Shown here: positions 23,993-35,700 of the stretch, one piece after another
How positions within the stretch are numbered: the first letter of the stretch is position 1
Layout: every line of letters starts with the position of its first letter
DNA from: Rhynchosporium graminicola
Lineage: Eukaryota > Ascomycota > Leotiomycetes > Helotiales > Ploettnerulaceae
Reading direction: 5' to 3'
DNA: 64,000 nt
Assembly: GCA_900074885.1 (NCBI GenBank)
Contig: FJUW01000058.1
Location: 220,601 to 284,600 of the forward strand
Made by a program: the position numbers and the translations under genes
The notes under the pieces: generated by a model
What the model saw: only the letters and a program-made list of their open reading frames with translations
What the model was told of the DNA's origin: nothing
Databases searched by the model: none

Positions 23993-26206
23993 TCAATGTT
24001 TGCCAACAACACACTGCTTCCCCTTCCACGTAACATCCGCAACCTTCTCCCAAACCTTAGTCTGATCAAAGACCATATCCCTCGTATTAAAGATACGGCA
24101 ATCAGCGTCCTCCTTTACAAAATTCGCACCGATTTGTTTCCCCGCCCCAGTTCCCAGCTGTCCAGGCACCAAAACATCTCTATAGCTAATATACCCATTG
24201 ATCAATCTCTCGAAAACCTTATCATTCAATTTCGCCAACACAGCAGCTTGTTGCTGTGTTGCGAATTTCGTGAACAGTTGAGCATAGTACAAAATTGTCC
24301 CAAGGTCGTAGGACTCGGAGCCCCGGGATCCGCCAATAGATTGCATAGGCGCTTTCGCGGGACGACCACCGATGACTACAGTTTGAACTTTTCCTTGCTG
24401 CGCCATGCTGGTTGCGAAGATGGGGCAGACACTTACACATTTGCCGTCGAGGAGGAGAACGATGTCAGAGGCGGCGAAAGGTTGCGTGAAGTTCGAGCGA
24501 GGGCCTAGACCGGTGATTTGGAGACCTAGCCCGTCGGTTGCGCTGCTGATACGGGGATTCGAGATGTTGAAGCGCATGACATTGGTATATTGATTGCCGT
24601 TGTGCGTGATGGGACCGAACTTGCTTTGGTAGCTTGGGAAAGCCTTGCTCTCGACATTGATCTCATATACTGATGAGCGGTAGTTGAAAACGCTCTCTGA
24701 GGCGGCTACTTCGTCGCCGGTTGCGTTGTTGGGGTCATAGTTCGCGAACCTGGGGCCGGAGCCGATGGTGGCCATGGTGTTGAAGGTGTCTGTCTCGCTG
24801 ATGCGATTATAGTCGAGGACATTTAAGTGCGGGAAGAACTGCTTGAACAGATCGTATGCAGGGAAGTATTGGCCGCCCTCGCAGCTGGAAATATCGATGA
24901 TAATCTTCTTTTTGTCGGCCTTGGCTTTAGCAATGAACTCCTCTGCGACGGATTGGAATGCGGTAACTGAATTGGAGAAGAAGTCCAGAACCGACAGGAC
25001 AGCAATATCGGTATAGCCGGGAGTGTTAAGGTAGTAACCAGCAATGCTATTCTCGCCCTGCGAGTCTCCAATCTGTACCGGGTACGCGTGTCTTCGAGGA
25101 GGATTGGTGGGGGCGAGGATCGAGCTGGTGTAGTTCAATTCCTGGGAGGTGCAGTATCTCTGGTAGAAGCTCTCGCCATCGGTCACGCCCTCGAAACTTT
25201 CCTTCACTCTCGCCTGGTTCTCCCAAGTTTTGGAGGTTCCATTTTCGAACTTGATTGTGGTGGTAGGACCGGCGAAGATTAGCGTATTTATTCCATAGCC
25301 TTGAAATTCTCCAGCGGTTCTACCTAACGCGTCGGTTGCTATGGACCACATCTGGCTATTGTAAGCAGCGTCGCGATCGGGGTAGCCCGACGCTTGGGTG
25401 ATAAGTGTGTCAATGTACTTTTCTGCGGGAAGTCCATTGATGAGTGAGACTGCGGAGCTCTTTGGGTTGGCCTGGAGATCATCTGTTTTTATGGTTAACC
25501 ACGAGTTCGTATTCCAAAAAGTAGACATGATCACGGACCTTTCAAATAAATCTTAGGAAGATCGCAACCATCTCCAGGACTGACGGAAACCAGAGTAAGA
25601 CTCTCAGGTCGGATGAATGTAAGGGCCGAGTACAAGATGTCTGGTTGGAAGATGAACAGGCCATCATGAGCAGAAGCCACAATCTTGTAAAGATCCATCA
25701 TGTACGAGTACTCATTATGGTACTGGTCAGCTTGCAGCTTCTGTCTGACCTGGCTCACTTGCTGGACAACATCGATAGCTGCATAGCCGTAGTTTGATGG
25801 AGGGCTTTTAGCATCACCCAGAGCTGGAACATAGGTTAGCCTGAACCGTGAATTGTCAAAGACGGACGGATGTACGACATACTGCTCTGCCATCCAATGT
25901 ATTGGGAATACGAGTCGACGAACGCGAGGGCCTCAGCCTTGTGCAGAGGAACTGACGTGAGGCAATCATATCCAAGTTGGGCGGGAAGTCGTGGGCGCGC
26001 TGTTGGAATATAGTTAGTAAAATATTTCTTCCCATTGTTCTTTGGCGAAGGGCGGGCTTACCTCCTGGATCAGCTGCGAAAGCTGCCTTCACTCTATTTC
26101 TGATCTCTCCACATGCCCCCGATGTAGCGCGATCATTCAAAGGCGAAGGATGGGCAAAAGCTAGTGGCGAAAGCGCCGCAATGGCAACCAGGGATAGACC
26201 AAGCAT
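23993..26206 (-). CDS. Secreted S41 (tail-specific/CPAF-like) peptidase
   Basis: Four exons fit with GT-AG introns: 26206-26062, 25999-25868, 25823-25539 and 25482-23993, a frame of 2,052 nt or 683 residues. The N-terminus (MLGLSLVAIAALSPLAFA) is a signal peptide, so the protein is probably secreted. A YDCLTSVPL segment, typical of fungal CPAF-like proteins, follows at about residue 55. The long last exon holds the S41 fold: IIIDISSCEGG, and the likely nucleophile Ser538 in CVSVC within DGKCVSVCP. I infer an active serine peptidase; the substrate is unknown. Branch-like GCTAAC/GTTAAC words precede the acceptors of introns 2 and 3. Its 3' end lies only about 200 bases from the AT-rich block. 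No sign of decay was seen in the reading frame. Confidence 0.85.
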
Positions 26207-26288
26207 GATTAAGGATAAAGGGGATTAACAAGTGACCGAAGATTGAGGCATGGGTTATCAGATCATTCACGGCTGTGAATTAAGCTGG

Positions 26289-26295
26289 TTTATAT
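26289..26295 (-). promoter_or_regulatory. Possible TATA box of the peptidase gene
   Basis: ATATAAA on the minus strand about 85 bases upstream of the ATG at 26206, a usual spacing. Sequence match only. Confidence 0.4.
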
Positions 26296-27329
26296 GTCAA
26301 ATGTCCTCTAGCAATTTCCCTGACTTCATGGCGATGTATCTGCCGGTAATGAGTTATTATTGGAGTTTAATAGACTATTATTGGAGTTTGGCTTTTTCTT
26401 TCTCGTGTCCAACACCTAATCTCCTGAAGCATTTCATGGACTTTCCAGAACTTCGATCCACACCTAAGCGAGCCAACCAAACTCCAGAACCCCATTTTAC
26501 CTTCTAGGAAAAAAAGACTTGAATGGTGGTAATAGTGGGTCAGATACTTGCACGCAGGGCTCTGAGTGGTTGGACTAAGTATGTAAGACAAGGAAGGAAC
26601 AGGAGGTTTTTATGGGGGGAGGAGGGAGGGGGGAGAGTCCATAGTCATCTGGCTGCCACTTACTACTTGTATGAGTATTACTCCGTAAGTACCCCCTCCC
26701 CAGTCCGGATGTAATTGTGGATTGGATATTTATTTATGGGTCAGTCAGGTCAGAGTCCATGGGGCTTAACCACTCAATTCGTCCTTATACTTTGTCCCGA
26801 AAACCTTCATTGCAGCCTCGAGAATCTTCTAAACCCACCCCACTCTAAACCCCCGATAAAGGATCAAATTCTGGTTAGTGCAATAAGTCAGTCTAACAGG
26901 GCTCTAAACCACTCATAAGAAGTATTCAAGTCAGTGGTGGCCCATAATTTACATTCGGACTGGGGGATAGATAGTATCTAGCGCCATGCAGACGCACTAT
27001 TTAGGCTAAGGGCTCTGTACAAAGAGTAGCTACGGGTCAGTTGACTCCGAATCTAGAGCTGATCAGAGATAAGTGAAATTGATAAAAGAAACGTAAGTAC
27101 CCAAAACTGAAAGCAAATTACTTCATTTAACCTTGCTCTCGTCCCTGACCTTCCGCTCCTGTCTAGTGTCCGATGCTATTGATTAGTACACCCCTGCCAG
27201 AAGGAGGTCGAATAGTACGAGTACAGTATATCATGTCATCGTTTGCCGCTCTAGCTGTCAGCTTTGCTTATTATAGTAAGATAATAGTACCCCTCCAGTA
27301 GTGAGTGATATTACGTTCGAGGAGTCGAA

Positions 27330-27660
27330 TTGCTAAAGTAGCTTCGACGCTAACATAAAATTGCACGGTCATGGGTATCAGCTTAGGGTCGCTAGGACAT
27401 GTTTTTGCGTCTGCGTGTGTTAAGGAGCTAAAGCATTCGTTTCTGAGATCGTCGAGATGTTCGTACTCTTCGATGATATAGCGAACTATTTAGTAGGCTT
27501 ATCTACAGCCCCACTATAGTGTGTCTGATCGTTTGATCTTGTGAAGGTATCCGTGGAGGTTGATTCGATCGGTCCTCATCTGGATTAGGATCGCACCCTC
27601 TGCCTTAGAGAGGTGTGAGTAGAGTTTGTTGACGTGTCGATCGAGGGAGCTATGCTTGTT
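27330..27660 (-). pseudogene. LINE C-terminal remnant
   Basis: Minus-strand translation gives a segment of the type SKAEGAILIQMRTDRINLH with a following LHKIK, then a frame with HLDDLRNECF and SDPKL. This is the domain that follows RNase H in many fungal LINEs. Frames are shifted and stops are present. It is not strongly AT-rich, unlike the LINE at 22.4 kb, so it escaped heavy mutation or is too short to attract it. No reverse transcriptase is nearby. Confidence 0.6.
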
Positions 27661-28342
27661 GTCCCTCCACCAAGGTGCTTCCGTACAGAAGTAACTTGGG
27701 GAGGTTTTAAGAAGGCCATACGGAGTAAGTGATAATCTGGATACGATTATTTCGTCATGAGGCCACAAGGCACACATACATACCCGCACCAAAAGAGCCA
27801 CGCATCCTGCTTTTTCTCGCTTAACAATTGGCTTAGTGAAATCGTCGAAACTAAAAGTAAGGATAATTATAGTACCGTTTTGAGATCGTTTGAAAGAAAG
27901 ATTTCCTAGCAAACTAGCCTAGATTCAATTATCAAACACTTTAACCAATAATTGAATAGCATATTAAGTAGTAGTTCTAGAGAGGAAATTAAGTACTAGG
28001 GAGGGTATAACCTCGCTTGATTTATCAGGATAAAGTGGAATGTCCGAGCTGTTTATGCCTGATGTAGGGCTGACTTTAGGTGTATATGTGCCTAGTGGCT
28101 TCATGACGAGATAAATGCATCCCGCCAATATCCACCCCCGGGCTGGGTAAACGTTCAATTTCAGCTGTGGTAAGGGCGTCAGATTTAAGCTTTATTCAGA
28201 GGGGTATAGTACTGTAGTATCATGCTACCCTCCCATCGATTCAACCAATCCATAGACACTGTCCGGGTTGCTCTGACAACCCTAGCAGCAATACAGGTCT
28301 CCCTGGATCATCTCAATACATCTCCGGGTGCTGTTTCAGAGG

Positions 28343-28356
28343 CTATATAAAAACCC
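28343..28356 (+). promoter_or_regulatory. TATA-like word without an evident gene
   Basis: GGCTATATAAAAAC followed about 60 bases later by a pyrimidine-rich CACTCCCGTCCCACCC stretch, as at many fungal transcription starts. The only frame after it, from an ATG at about 28467, closes after 21 codons, so this may be the promoter of a lost gene. Confidence 0.25.
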
Positions 28357-28996
28357 TTAGATGCTTTACCTCTGGTCAGATGTTGGCCTAAGCCAGTCAT
28401 TATCACAACTCACTCCCGTCCCACCCTCCATCTTGTAATCAAGCCCGACGGTAACCAAAAAGGTAATGCTTGGGCACCAAATCTGTTACAAGTCGGTGGG
28501 CTTTCTTTCCCCTGCCCTCAAAAGGCTTTAAAAGGGGAGATCACTCTCGACCAGCTAAACCAATTGAAGTCTACGCCCAATTGCAACATCCCGCGGACAT
28601 CCGACGTCGCTCCAACATTGTAGGAGTTACACATCTGACTCCTCACCATATTGCAGCTCTACGGTGTATAGTTTCCTGGAAATGATTAGTCAATTTTTGA
28701 TTTATTATTCCTTTAAAACCCATAATACAAGTATACCAAGCTTTGGAGCTTAGAAGCACGCCCTAGCTTCGGCAATTCGAGAATGAATGCTTAATATATT
28801 GCCTGAGTCGTAATAACTGCAGGCGAAGATCAAGGCGAAAATAATGATATAAACTTGTAATTTATGACATACTTCCAGGTTTCTTTTCCTATTCTATTCA
28901 CGTGATATAATTATTGCTTATGACCTGAGGATTACCATACTGCTCTTAATAATACGGTTGTAGGTGATAGGTCCAGTTGGAAAACATACCTTCAAG

Positions 28997-30650
28997 TCAT
29001 GAAGCATGTCTTAACTTGACCAGCTTGCAAAAAGTGCCGTTATCCTTCGCTAACAGCCTTCCCGGCGTGTCGACCTCCACAGCACGTCCATCTTCAAGAA
29101 CAACAACCATATCAAACCCTGACCCCAGTGCAGCCACCGACTCCGGTCTATGTGTCACAGCAACTACAGTCCAGTCTTTAAACTCATTTGTGATCAGCTT
29201 GTTAACTAGCTTCTCCGTTTCCTGGTCCAGACTGTCATGAGATTAATTAGAATGGGCTTGATGAGAGGGGTTGGCGCCAGTTGGAAGTGGATACATACCT
29301 GCTGGTTGATTCATCCATTAGCAAAACTTTACTTTTCCTCAGCATCGCTCGGGCCAAACAGAACAGCTGCCTCTGACCGGCGCTCAGCCAATCGACATCG
29401 AGCTCCGCATCCAACCCACCTCGGGATTCAAACAGGTCTGTCAGACCAATTTTCGCCAATACAACAAGCAGGGGCTGATCATCGCCCAAATGTTCTTTGA
29501 AGGGGTCAAGATTATCCCTCACCGTGCCGTCAAGAAACAGACCATCCTGTGGCAACCCGACGACAGCGTTGCGAACGAGGTCTGGAGAGATGCTTGAGAC
29601 ATCAACACCGTCGATGGTAATGACCCCACTACCGTATTCAGATATACGGAGTATCAAGCCGAGGAGTGTCGATTTGCCAGATCCTGTCCGGCCGCATATT
29701 GCTGTCTTTGTGCCGGCTCTAAAGACAAGATTTATATCATTCAACACAAGTTGATTACCATGATAAGCTATTACATTCTCCATCACCACCTCTCCTCCTG
29801 AGATCCAGTTGGTCTGAAGCTCTTGACTTGTGAAACCATCGTCTCTGTTTGTATCCTCGCTTGGTGCATCATTGAGGTAGTGTAATATGCGATCAACAGA
29901 ACCAAGGGAGGTTTCCAGATTCGTCCAATTGGTAATTAACGCGCTGACAATCTGCCCAAAGTTCATCACGCCGACAAGTGCGACACCCAGGTAGCCTGGG
30001 TCCATTTTATCACGGAGGATAACGGCCAGAGCCATCAACAAAGTCGCCAGGCCAGCCGTGCAAAGATCAAGAACAAGTGTAAGCCACCGCTGTAAGCAGA
30101 AAAGGAGATAGTAGGGCCGTTGGGATATGTCCAGCAGTGTCATATTTTGGCTTTCCATGTTAGACATCCACGAAAAGGCTCGAATAGTGGTCAGACCTGA
30201 GTAGGTGGAGAGGAAGTTGCTGAATAAAGGCGCTTTCAGTTCTAGCTCGAGAATTCGCAGTTGACGGGAGCTTCGGAGATACACGCGTTGTACGAGATAA
30301 AGGATGCCTGCAAGAAAAGGTATGACTATGGCGAGATAGCCTGAGGTGATACACGTGAGCACCACTTCAGCAATTACTAGAGCAATCTTTTCGGACGTGA
30401 GGAGAAAGCTGAGAGGCAGTCCTAGATCGACCAGGTTGAGATCGCCAGTAAATCTTCATGGAAAAGTTAGTCCGTTGAACAGGACTGTTTGACCGAGATT
30501 GGTTAGTCCACAGGAACGTACAGATTAAGTATCTTTCCAGAATCGTTGGCGATGAAAAAAGACAGCGGCGCCCTGAGGGTTTCGTGTTAGCGATTCATTA
30601 GAGGGTTTTCGCACCTGGAGAACACTTTGGAAAAGACAGTTTCTGAACCT
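28997..30650 (-). pseudogene. ABCC transporter, C-terminal half (TMD2 and NBD2), cut off by transposons
   Basis: Exons that fit: about 30650-30615, 30572-30522, 30453-29299 and 29231-28997, with GT-AG introns. They encode the end of the second membrane domain (APLSFF, DSGKIL, the ALVIAEVV helix and following helices) and a full second nucleotide-binding domain: Walker A GRTGSGKST, signature LSAGQRQ, Walker B VLLMDES, and a switch His in VTHRPES. The protein stop is at 28997-28999. The frame upstream of about 30650 runs into AT-rich repeat; the missing part continues at 41205-44121. This half shows no stops, so the break is recent or weakly decayed, but it has no start of its own. Confidence 0.85.
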
Positions 30651-30659
30651 TATAATACT

Positions 30660-32462
30660 AAATTAGCGTAAGGGAGACTATACCAGATTTTGCAGGTAGT
30701 AGACTAGGGTTCCTTACTAGCCGTAAAGCATGATAAATAGCTCAATTTCCGTAATATCAGAATCTTATGCTATTACTAGAATTTGACTATAACGACTATA
30801 GAGAAAGAGACGATTCTAGCTATTACTTTAGCTATATGGATTCGCAGAAGGAGACGTTATCAGAGGAGGTTTTTACAATAGTAGTAAGCTATAGTACTAA
30901 GATATCGAGTTCCGTACGAGTATAATCGCTATACGTTTGATCTAGATTCGTAGCCCGAGAGAAAAGTCCTTATAACCTTCCGATTCTTTACTCCTAAGTT
31001 ATATTAGCTTTATACTCTCTTCTGTCTTAATCTTATCGACTTCCGAAATCGGTATACCTGCGAACCTATCGTTAGCCTATATATTATATACTCCCGACTA
31101 GCCTTCCCTAGCAGATAGTACTAGCACGCAGATACCTTTAGCAGATCTATAGCTTAGCTAAGCTTAATTTTCAATAATACTATACGCTTCCTTAGCCTAT
31201 ATTTCGCAGATCACTTTCGCTAGTATAAGAATCTCCACTAATATTTAAGAATCCGCAGGTATATAAAAGCTATTAAAAGTATTAATAATATTCAAGGAGT
31301 ATAAGGCTTCGTAGATAGTACCTTTAAAAGCTATTATAGACCTAGAGATCAAGTTATATAGCGATCTATATACTCTAGATATAAACGCGCTCATAGACTA
31401 AATTAGTAAGCGATTATAACCCCGGATAAGATAATATTATCTTTAATAAGCCCTTTCTATAGAGCTAAGAACGATTAAAGTATATAGAAGAAATCAGGTT
31501 ATCAGGAGAAGCTCTAGGAGCTATTTAAAGGTCGAGAGATATACTATATATACAGAGATCTAGCGTATAGTAGTACTTATAGTATTACCTATCCGTACTA
31601 ATATCCGTATAGCTGTCGCGCGCTTTCGCAGAAGGAGAAGAGCTTTAATAAGAGGTTATCGTTAGTAAGAATCGCAGTAGAATAAGGGTTTAGGAAGATA
31701 TAGCAGAATTAGATATATATAGTATTCTCTAAGGCGCTAAATGCTAGAAAACAGCTAGTAGTAGCTCACTTTATAGTTACTATACTACTTAAGAATTACA
31801 TAATATATCTACGTAACCCTCGTAATCGATTTAGTATTAAGCTATTAAGTATTAAAGAGTATTTATATAATTAGAAGAGTAGTTAAAGAATATTAGTTAT
31901 AAAGTTAAGAGTATATTATAAGGTTATTCCGTACCGAAGCCTCTATTATAACTTTCCTATATTAACGCTAGTAACCTCTTAATACTCCTACTAATTCTAT
32001 CTACCTTTATAGAGAGAGTATTAATATCTATACGAAGAGATATATTAACTAGAGCTAGAGTAGTAGCTACTAAGTCTACTAAGCGCCTGATATACGATAT
32101 AAGCAACTAATCTAGCTTATCTGCCCTATTACTAGTAATACTATCTTTCTCTTTAGGGCTATCTATTCTCACCTGTTTCCGAGGTCCTACTAAGCGACTA
32201 GATAATACGATAGATACTATAGATACTGAACGTAAGACTAGTCTATTGCTATTAGTCTTACTAGCGCTATTAAAAGGGTCGCTCTTATTACTAGAATTAA
32301 GGTCTTTAGCTCTCTTTTCCTTCCTCGCTCTCCTCTTCCTTAAAGCTAATAAGAACTGATTATCTCTCTACTATCTAGTATTCTCACTATTAGCTTCTAC
32401 TCGACTAGCTACCTTCTTATTATCTTTCTTCTTCGACTCTATAGCTTAAATTATAGCTATCT
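30660..32462. mobile_element. Unidentified decayed repeat, left part
   Basis: AT-rich, stop-rich sequence with RIP-like decay, cut at 32463 by element B and continued after its target duplication at 40239. The plus strand has open stretches rich in Leu, Ser and Ile but no domain I can name. It is the sequence that first entered the ABC transporter gene, or part of it. No terminal repeats were recognised. Confidence 0.5.
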
Positions 32463-32730
32463 TGTGACGATAGCTCACCTGAATATCATATGAGAAGAAG
32501 GATAGATAACAGGGCCCAGGTTCATAGGTATCCCGGCAGAACTAGTATCCGACCCGGTATAGTATCGGACTAGTACAGGTATATATATATAAGGTGCTTT
32601 ATACTCTATCTCTCTTCTTCTTCTTTCCTTATCTTTTTATTTCCTTTGTAGTAGACTATATAAGATCGCTCTTAGCCTCCCTACTTGTTTATTCTTACTT
32701 ATATACTACCTTAAGTCTTATATCGTTATA
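32463..32730 (+). repeat. 5' LTR of element B
   Basis: 268 bp from TGTGACGATAGC to TATCGTTATA. The terminal CA is altered to TA. A 13-base TTAAATAAAAAGA leader follows, in the position of a primer-binding site. Confidence 0.9.
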
Positions 32731-35700
32731 TTAAATAAAAAGATTAAGATAGCTGGAGATAGCTTACTATAATATCTTACTACTAAGTTAGTTATTCGAT
32801 AACTACTTATATATAGCTAAGATACTAGAGATCTCTCGGATAACTATGAATTAGGGTTTGATTTAGCTTATTATAAATAGTATAATAGAGGAGGTTTTCG
32901 CTAACGCTCTTTTAATAACCCCCTTAGTATAAAGGAATTATAGATAGATTTTGAAGAAAGTATAATAAATACCCCGGAACTTTAACTTCTATGTATTACT
33001 ACTGAAATAGCCTTGATATACTCCTTTTTAAGCTACTATTATAGCTCTTAACTAATAAACTAGAGACCTCTCTAGTTCTAGGGGAACCTAATACGATCCT
33101 TCCCGCTTTACTTCTGAACTTAATCTATTATACCCTTCCTTACTCTAAACGTCTCTTGCCCTAGATAATATTAATACTTTATTAAGGAAGTACTAACCGA
33201 GAGGGAAAGGAAAATAAAAGCGAAATTCACTAGGAGTATAATCGCTAAGTACTCCTACTACTACAGGTGACTTAAACCTGATCTATTCCCTCTTATAATA
33301 ATTAGTAGACTAGGAGGAAAAGAATAACTCTCTAGAAGATACTATAAATAGACTAATCTCCGCATAAGATAGGTTCCTTATAAGAGTCCCTTACTTGTCT
33401 TCGACTCTCCTACTAGAACTAATACTATAATCTCCGCGTATAGCGGAGTTTAATAACCTAATAAACTCTATTCCGATACGTAATACTAAGAGAGAGGATA
33501 CTATTCCTAATAAACTATCTCCTTCTCCCGGCGCCGAATCGGTAGAATCACGCCCTAGGAAGTCTTATCTTACTAAGAAGATCCTGCCCTTAGATAATAG
33601 ATCGGACCTTACTTTCCTCTAATAGAGAGTATCGATACGAGACTAGCTAGCTATAAACGCCGACTACTATCCTATAGACTTCTCCCGGCGCGTTCTCGTA
33701 TAGGGGCTAGTTACTAGATTAGCTAAGGAGTATCTTACGCCTTAGTACTTTACTAATAAGTTTAAAACTAGTAATAAAATAATCTCCTTATTAGAGGAGA
33801 ACTTTCTTACTAGTTTAGAGGAAGATAACTACTATAACGCTTTCTACTACTTAGAAATATAATAACTTAGTTATATACGCGAGACTTTCGCTGAGTTTCG
33901 TAGTCGATTTTAAAGCGCTATTATCTAAAGTAAAGTTAAAAAGAAAGAGTAGTTCTTCTATATATAGGATAAGATTATACTATCTTTACGCGCTTTAACT
34001 CTTATTATTAAACTAATATAGAATAAGGACTACGCTTCTATAGTTAGATCTTTACTTTCTTTTAATACTAAGCGTTACTATAACTCAGAATATACCTATC
34101 CCGAGAAAGCTACTGCCTAAGTATAGTACTATAAGCTTACTATTATTACTACGACTACTACTAGTTCTACCTCTTACTAGTCCTTAAGCTCAGCTCCTCG
34201 ATAAACTACTCCCGTACTATACGTATATACTTCTACCCCGGTATAAGCTAGTACTCTCTCTGCGCTAAAACACCCTATTACCTCGACCGGAGAACCCCTT
34301 AAGTATTATAGTTATAGATAGCTCGGTTATATTAAGCTAGACTGCCCTAACCCGCCTAAGGTTTAATTAATTAACGAATTTCCGGAAGAGAATTAAGTAA
34401 CTAAGGAAGTAGTAGAAGATATACCCTCCGAATCTAGACTAATACTAAAGGGAAACGATAAGGCCTAAGTAAAAACTCCTTCCTAAGTCTACGTAAGTAT
34501 AATCTCTCTAATCTAGACCTTAACTCCCTAATAGGAGGTAAGTAATTTATATACCCGACTATAGTTAGTATAAACGGGCTAGGAGTCTCTATAAATAGCT
34601 TAATTGATACCGGAGCGAATAGTTATCTATTTATTAATTATACTCTTATTAGATAACTATTAAGGGCTCTTAGTATCAAAATCGAGCTACTGCTTTATTC
34701 TATTCTAATACGTAGTTTCTAATAATCTATTAGAACTTATATTATTTATTTTATACGTTTATACTTTTCTATTAATAATAAGCGTATTTATAACTACTCT
34801 TTTATTCTCCTCGATTTAGGATAATAAGATATAATTATTAGTATTAAATAGATATAACGATTTCAGGTTAAGCTAGATACGCTCTACTATAAGCTACTAT
34901 AGTCGGAACGCTATCTAGATACCCTCTGATAAAATAAGGAGATAATTATAAATCTAATGAATTATAAACATAGTATTAATCGATCTTACTAAATCGACGC
35001 TAACGCGCGGGACTTAGCTATAAACTAGCTAGACTAACGCCGATTATACTAAACGGTAGCGATACGGTATATTAATATATCGTCCCTACTCTTTAATCTA
35101 TTTCCGCTTATCGCTAAGGAATCTGAACCCCTTTCCGCTCCGAATTTATCGAGAAAGGTACTTACGCCGAAACCTTATCGTAAGTACTCCTCTTAACCTC
35201 TAAGGATCTAGAAACTAGTTCCGATTTACTAAATTAGTACTATAGCTTTTTACTTTAATATAAAACGTAAAGGTTCCGAATTATTCTTTACTAGTATCTA
35301 TAAGATAGACCGCCTCTTATAAGACTATCTAAATAGCGACTCTCCTAAGGATCTCGATACCGAATAACTCGTAGCCGAAAAGCTATTAGAATAATACTAT
35401 ACTCTTAAGGAAGCCTTTTCTAAGCGGGATTCTAGTATTCTTCTGCTATATCGCTTATATAATTATAAAATTATTCTAGAAGAACTATTACCTAACGTAT
35501 ATTCGCTCTTATATTAATAATCTATAGATAAATTATAAGTAACTAAGGAGTATCTTATAGAGAACCTAGATAAGGGATTTATCGAATCTAGCTAAAGTCC
35601 CTTTATATTACTTATACTATTTATTAAAAAGGCCGATAGAGGATTACGCTTCTATATTAACTATCGTAAGCTTAATACGATCACTCGAAAGGATTTATAC

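Larger units (their letters stand above)
26296..28996. other. Gene-poor spacer between peptidase and ABC transporter
   Basis: No intact gene seen. It contains a short LINE remnant (27330-27660), a TATA-like word near 28345 with no convincing gene after it, and a pair of inverted TTACTCCGTA words (near 26674 and 27718). The remaining short open frames have no recognisable content. Confidence 0.5.

Noticed and set aside
23996..24508. 170-codon plus-strand open frame
   Set aside because: Lies antisense to the well-supported last exon of the S41 peptidase and has no domain content.
27514..27912. 132-codon minus-strand frame as a host gene
   Set aside because: Its C-terminal part is recognisable LINE tail sequence, so it is a transposon remnant.
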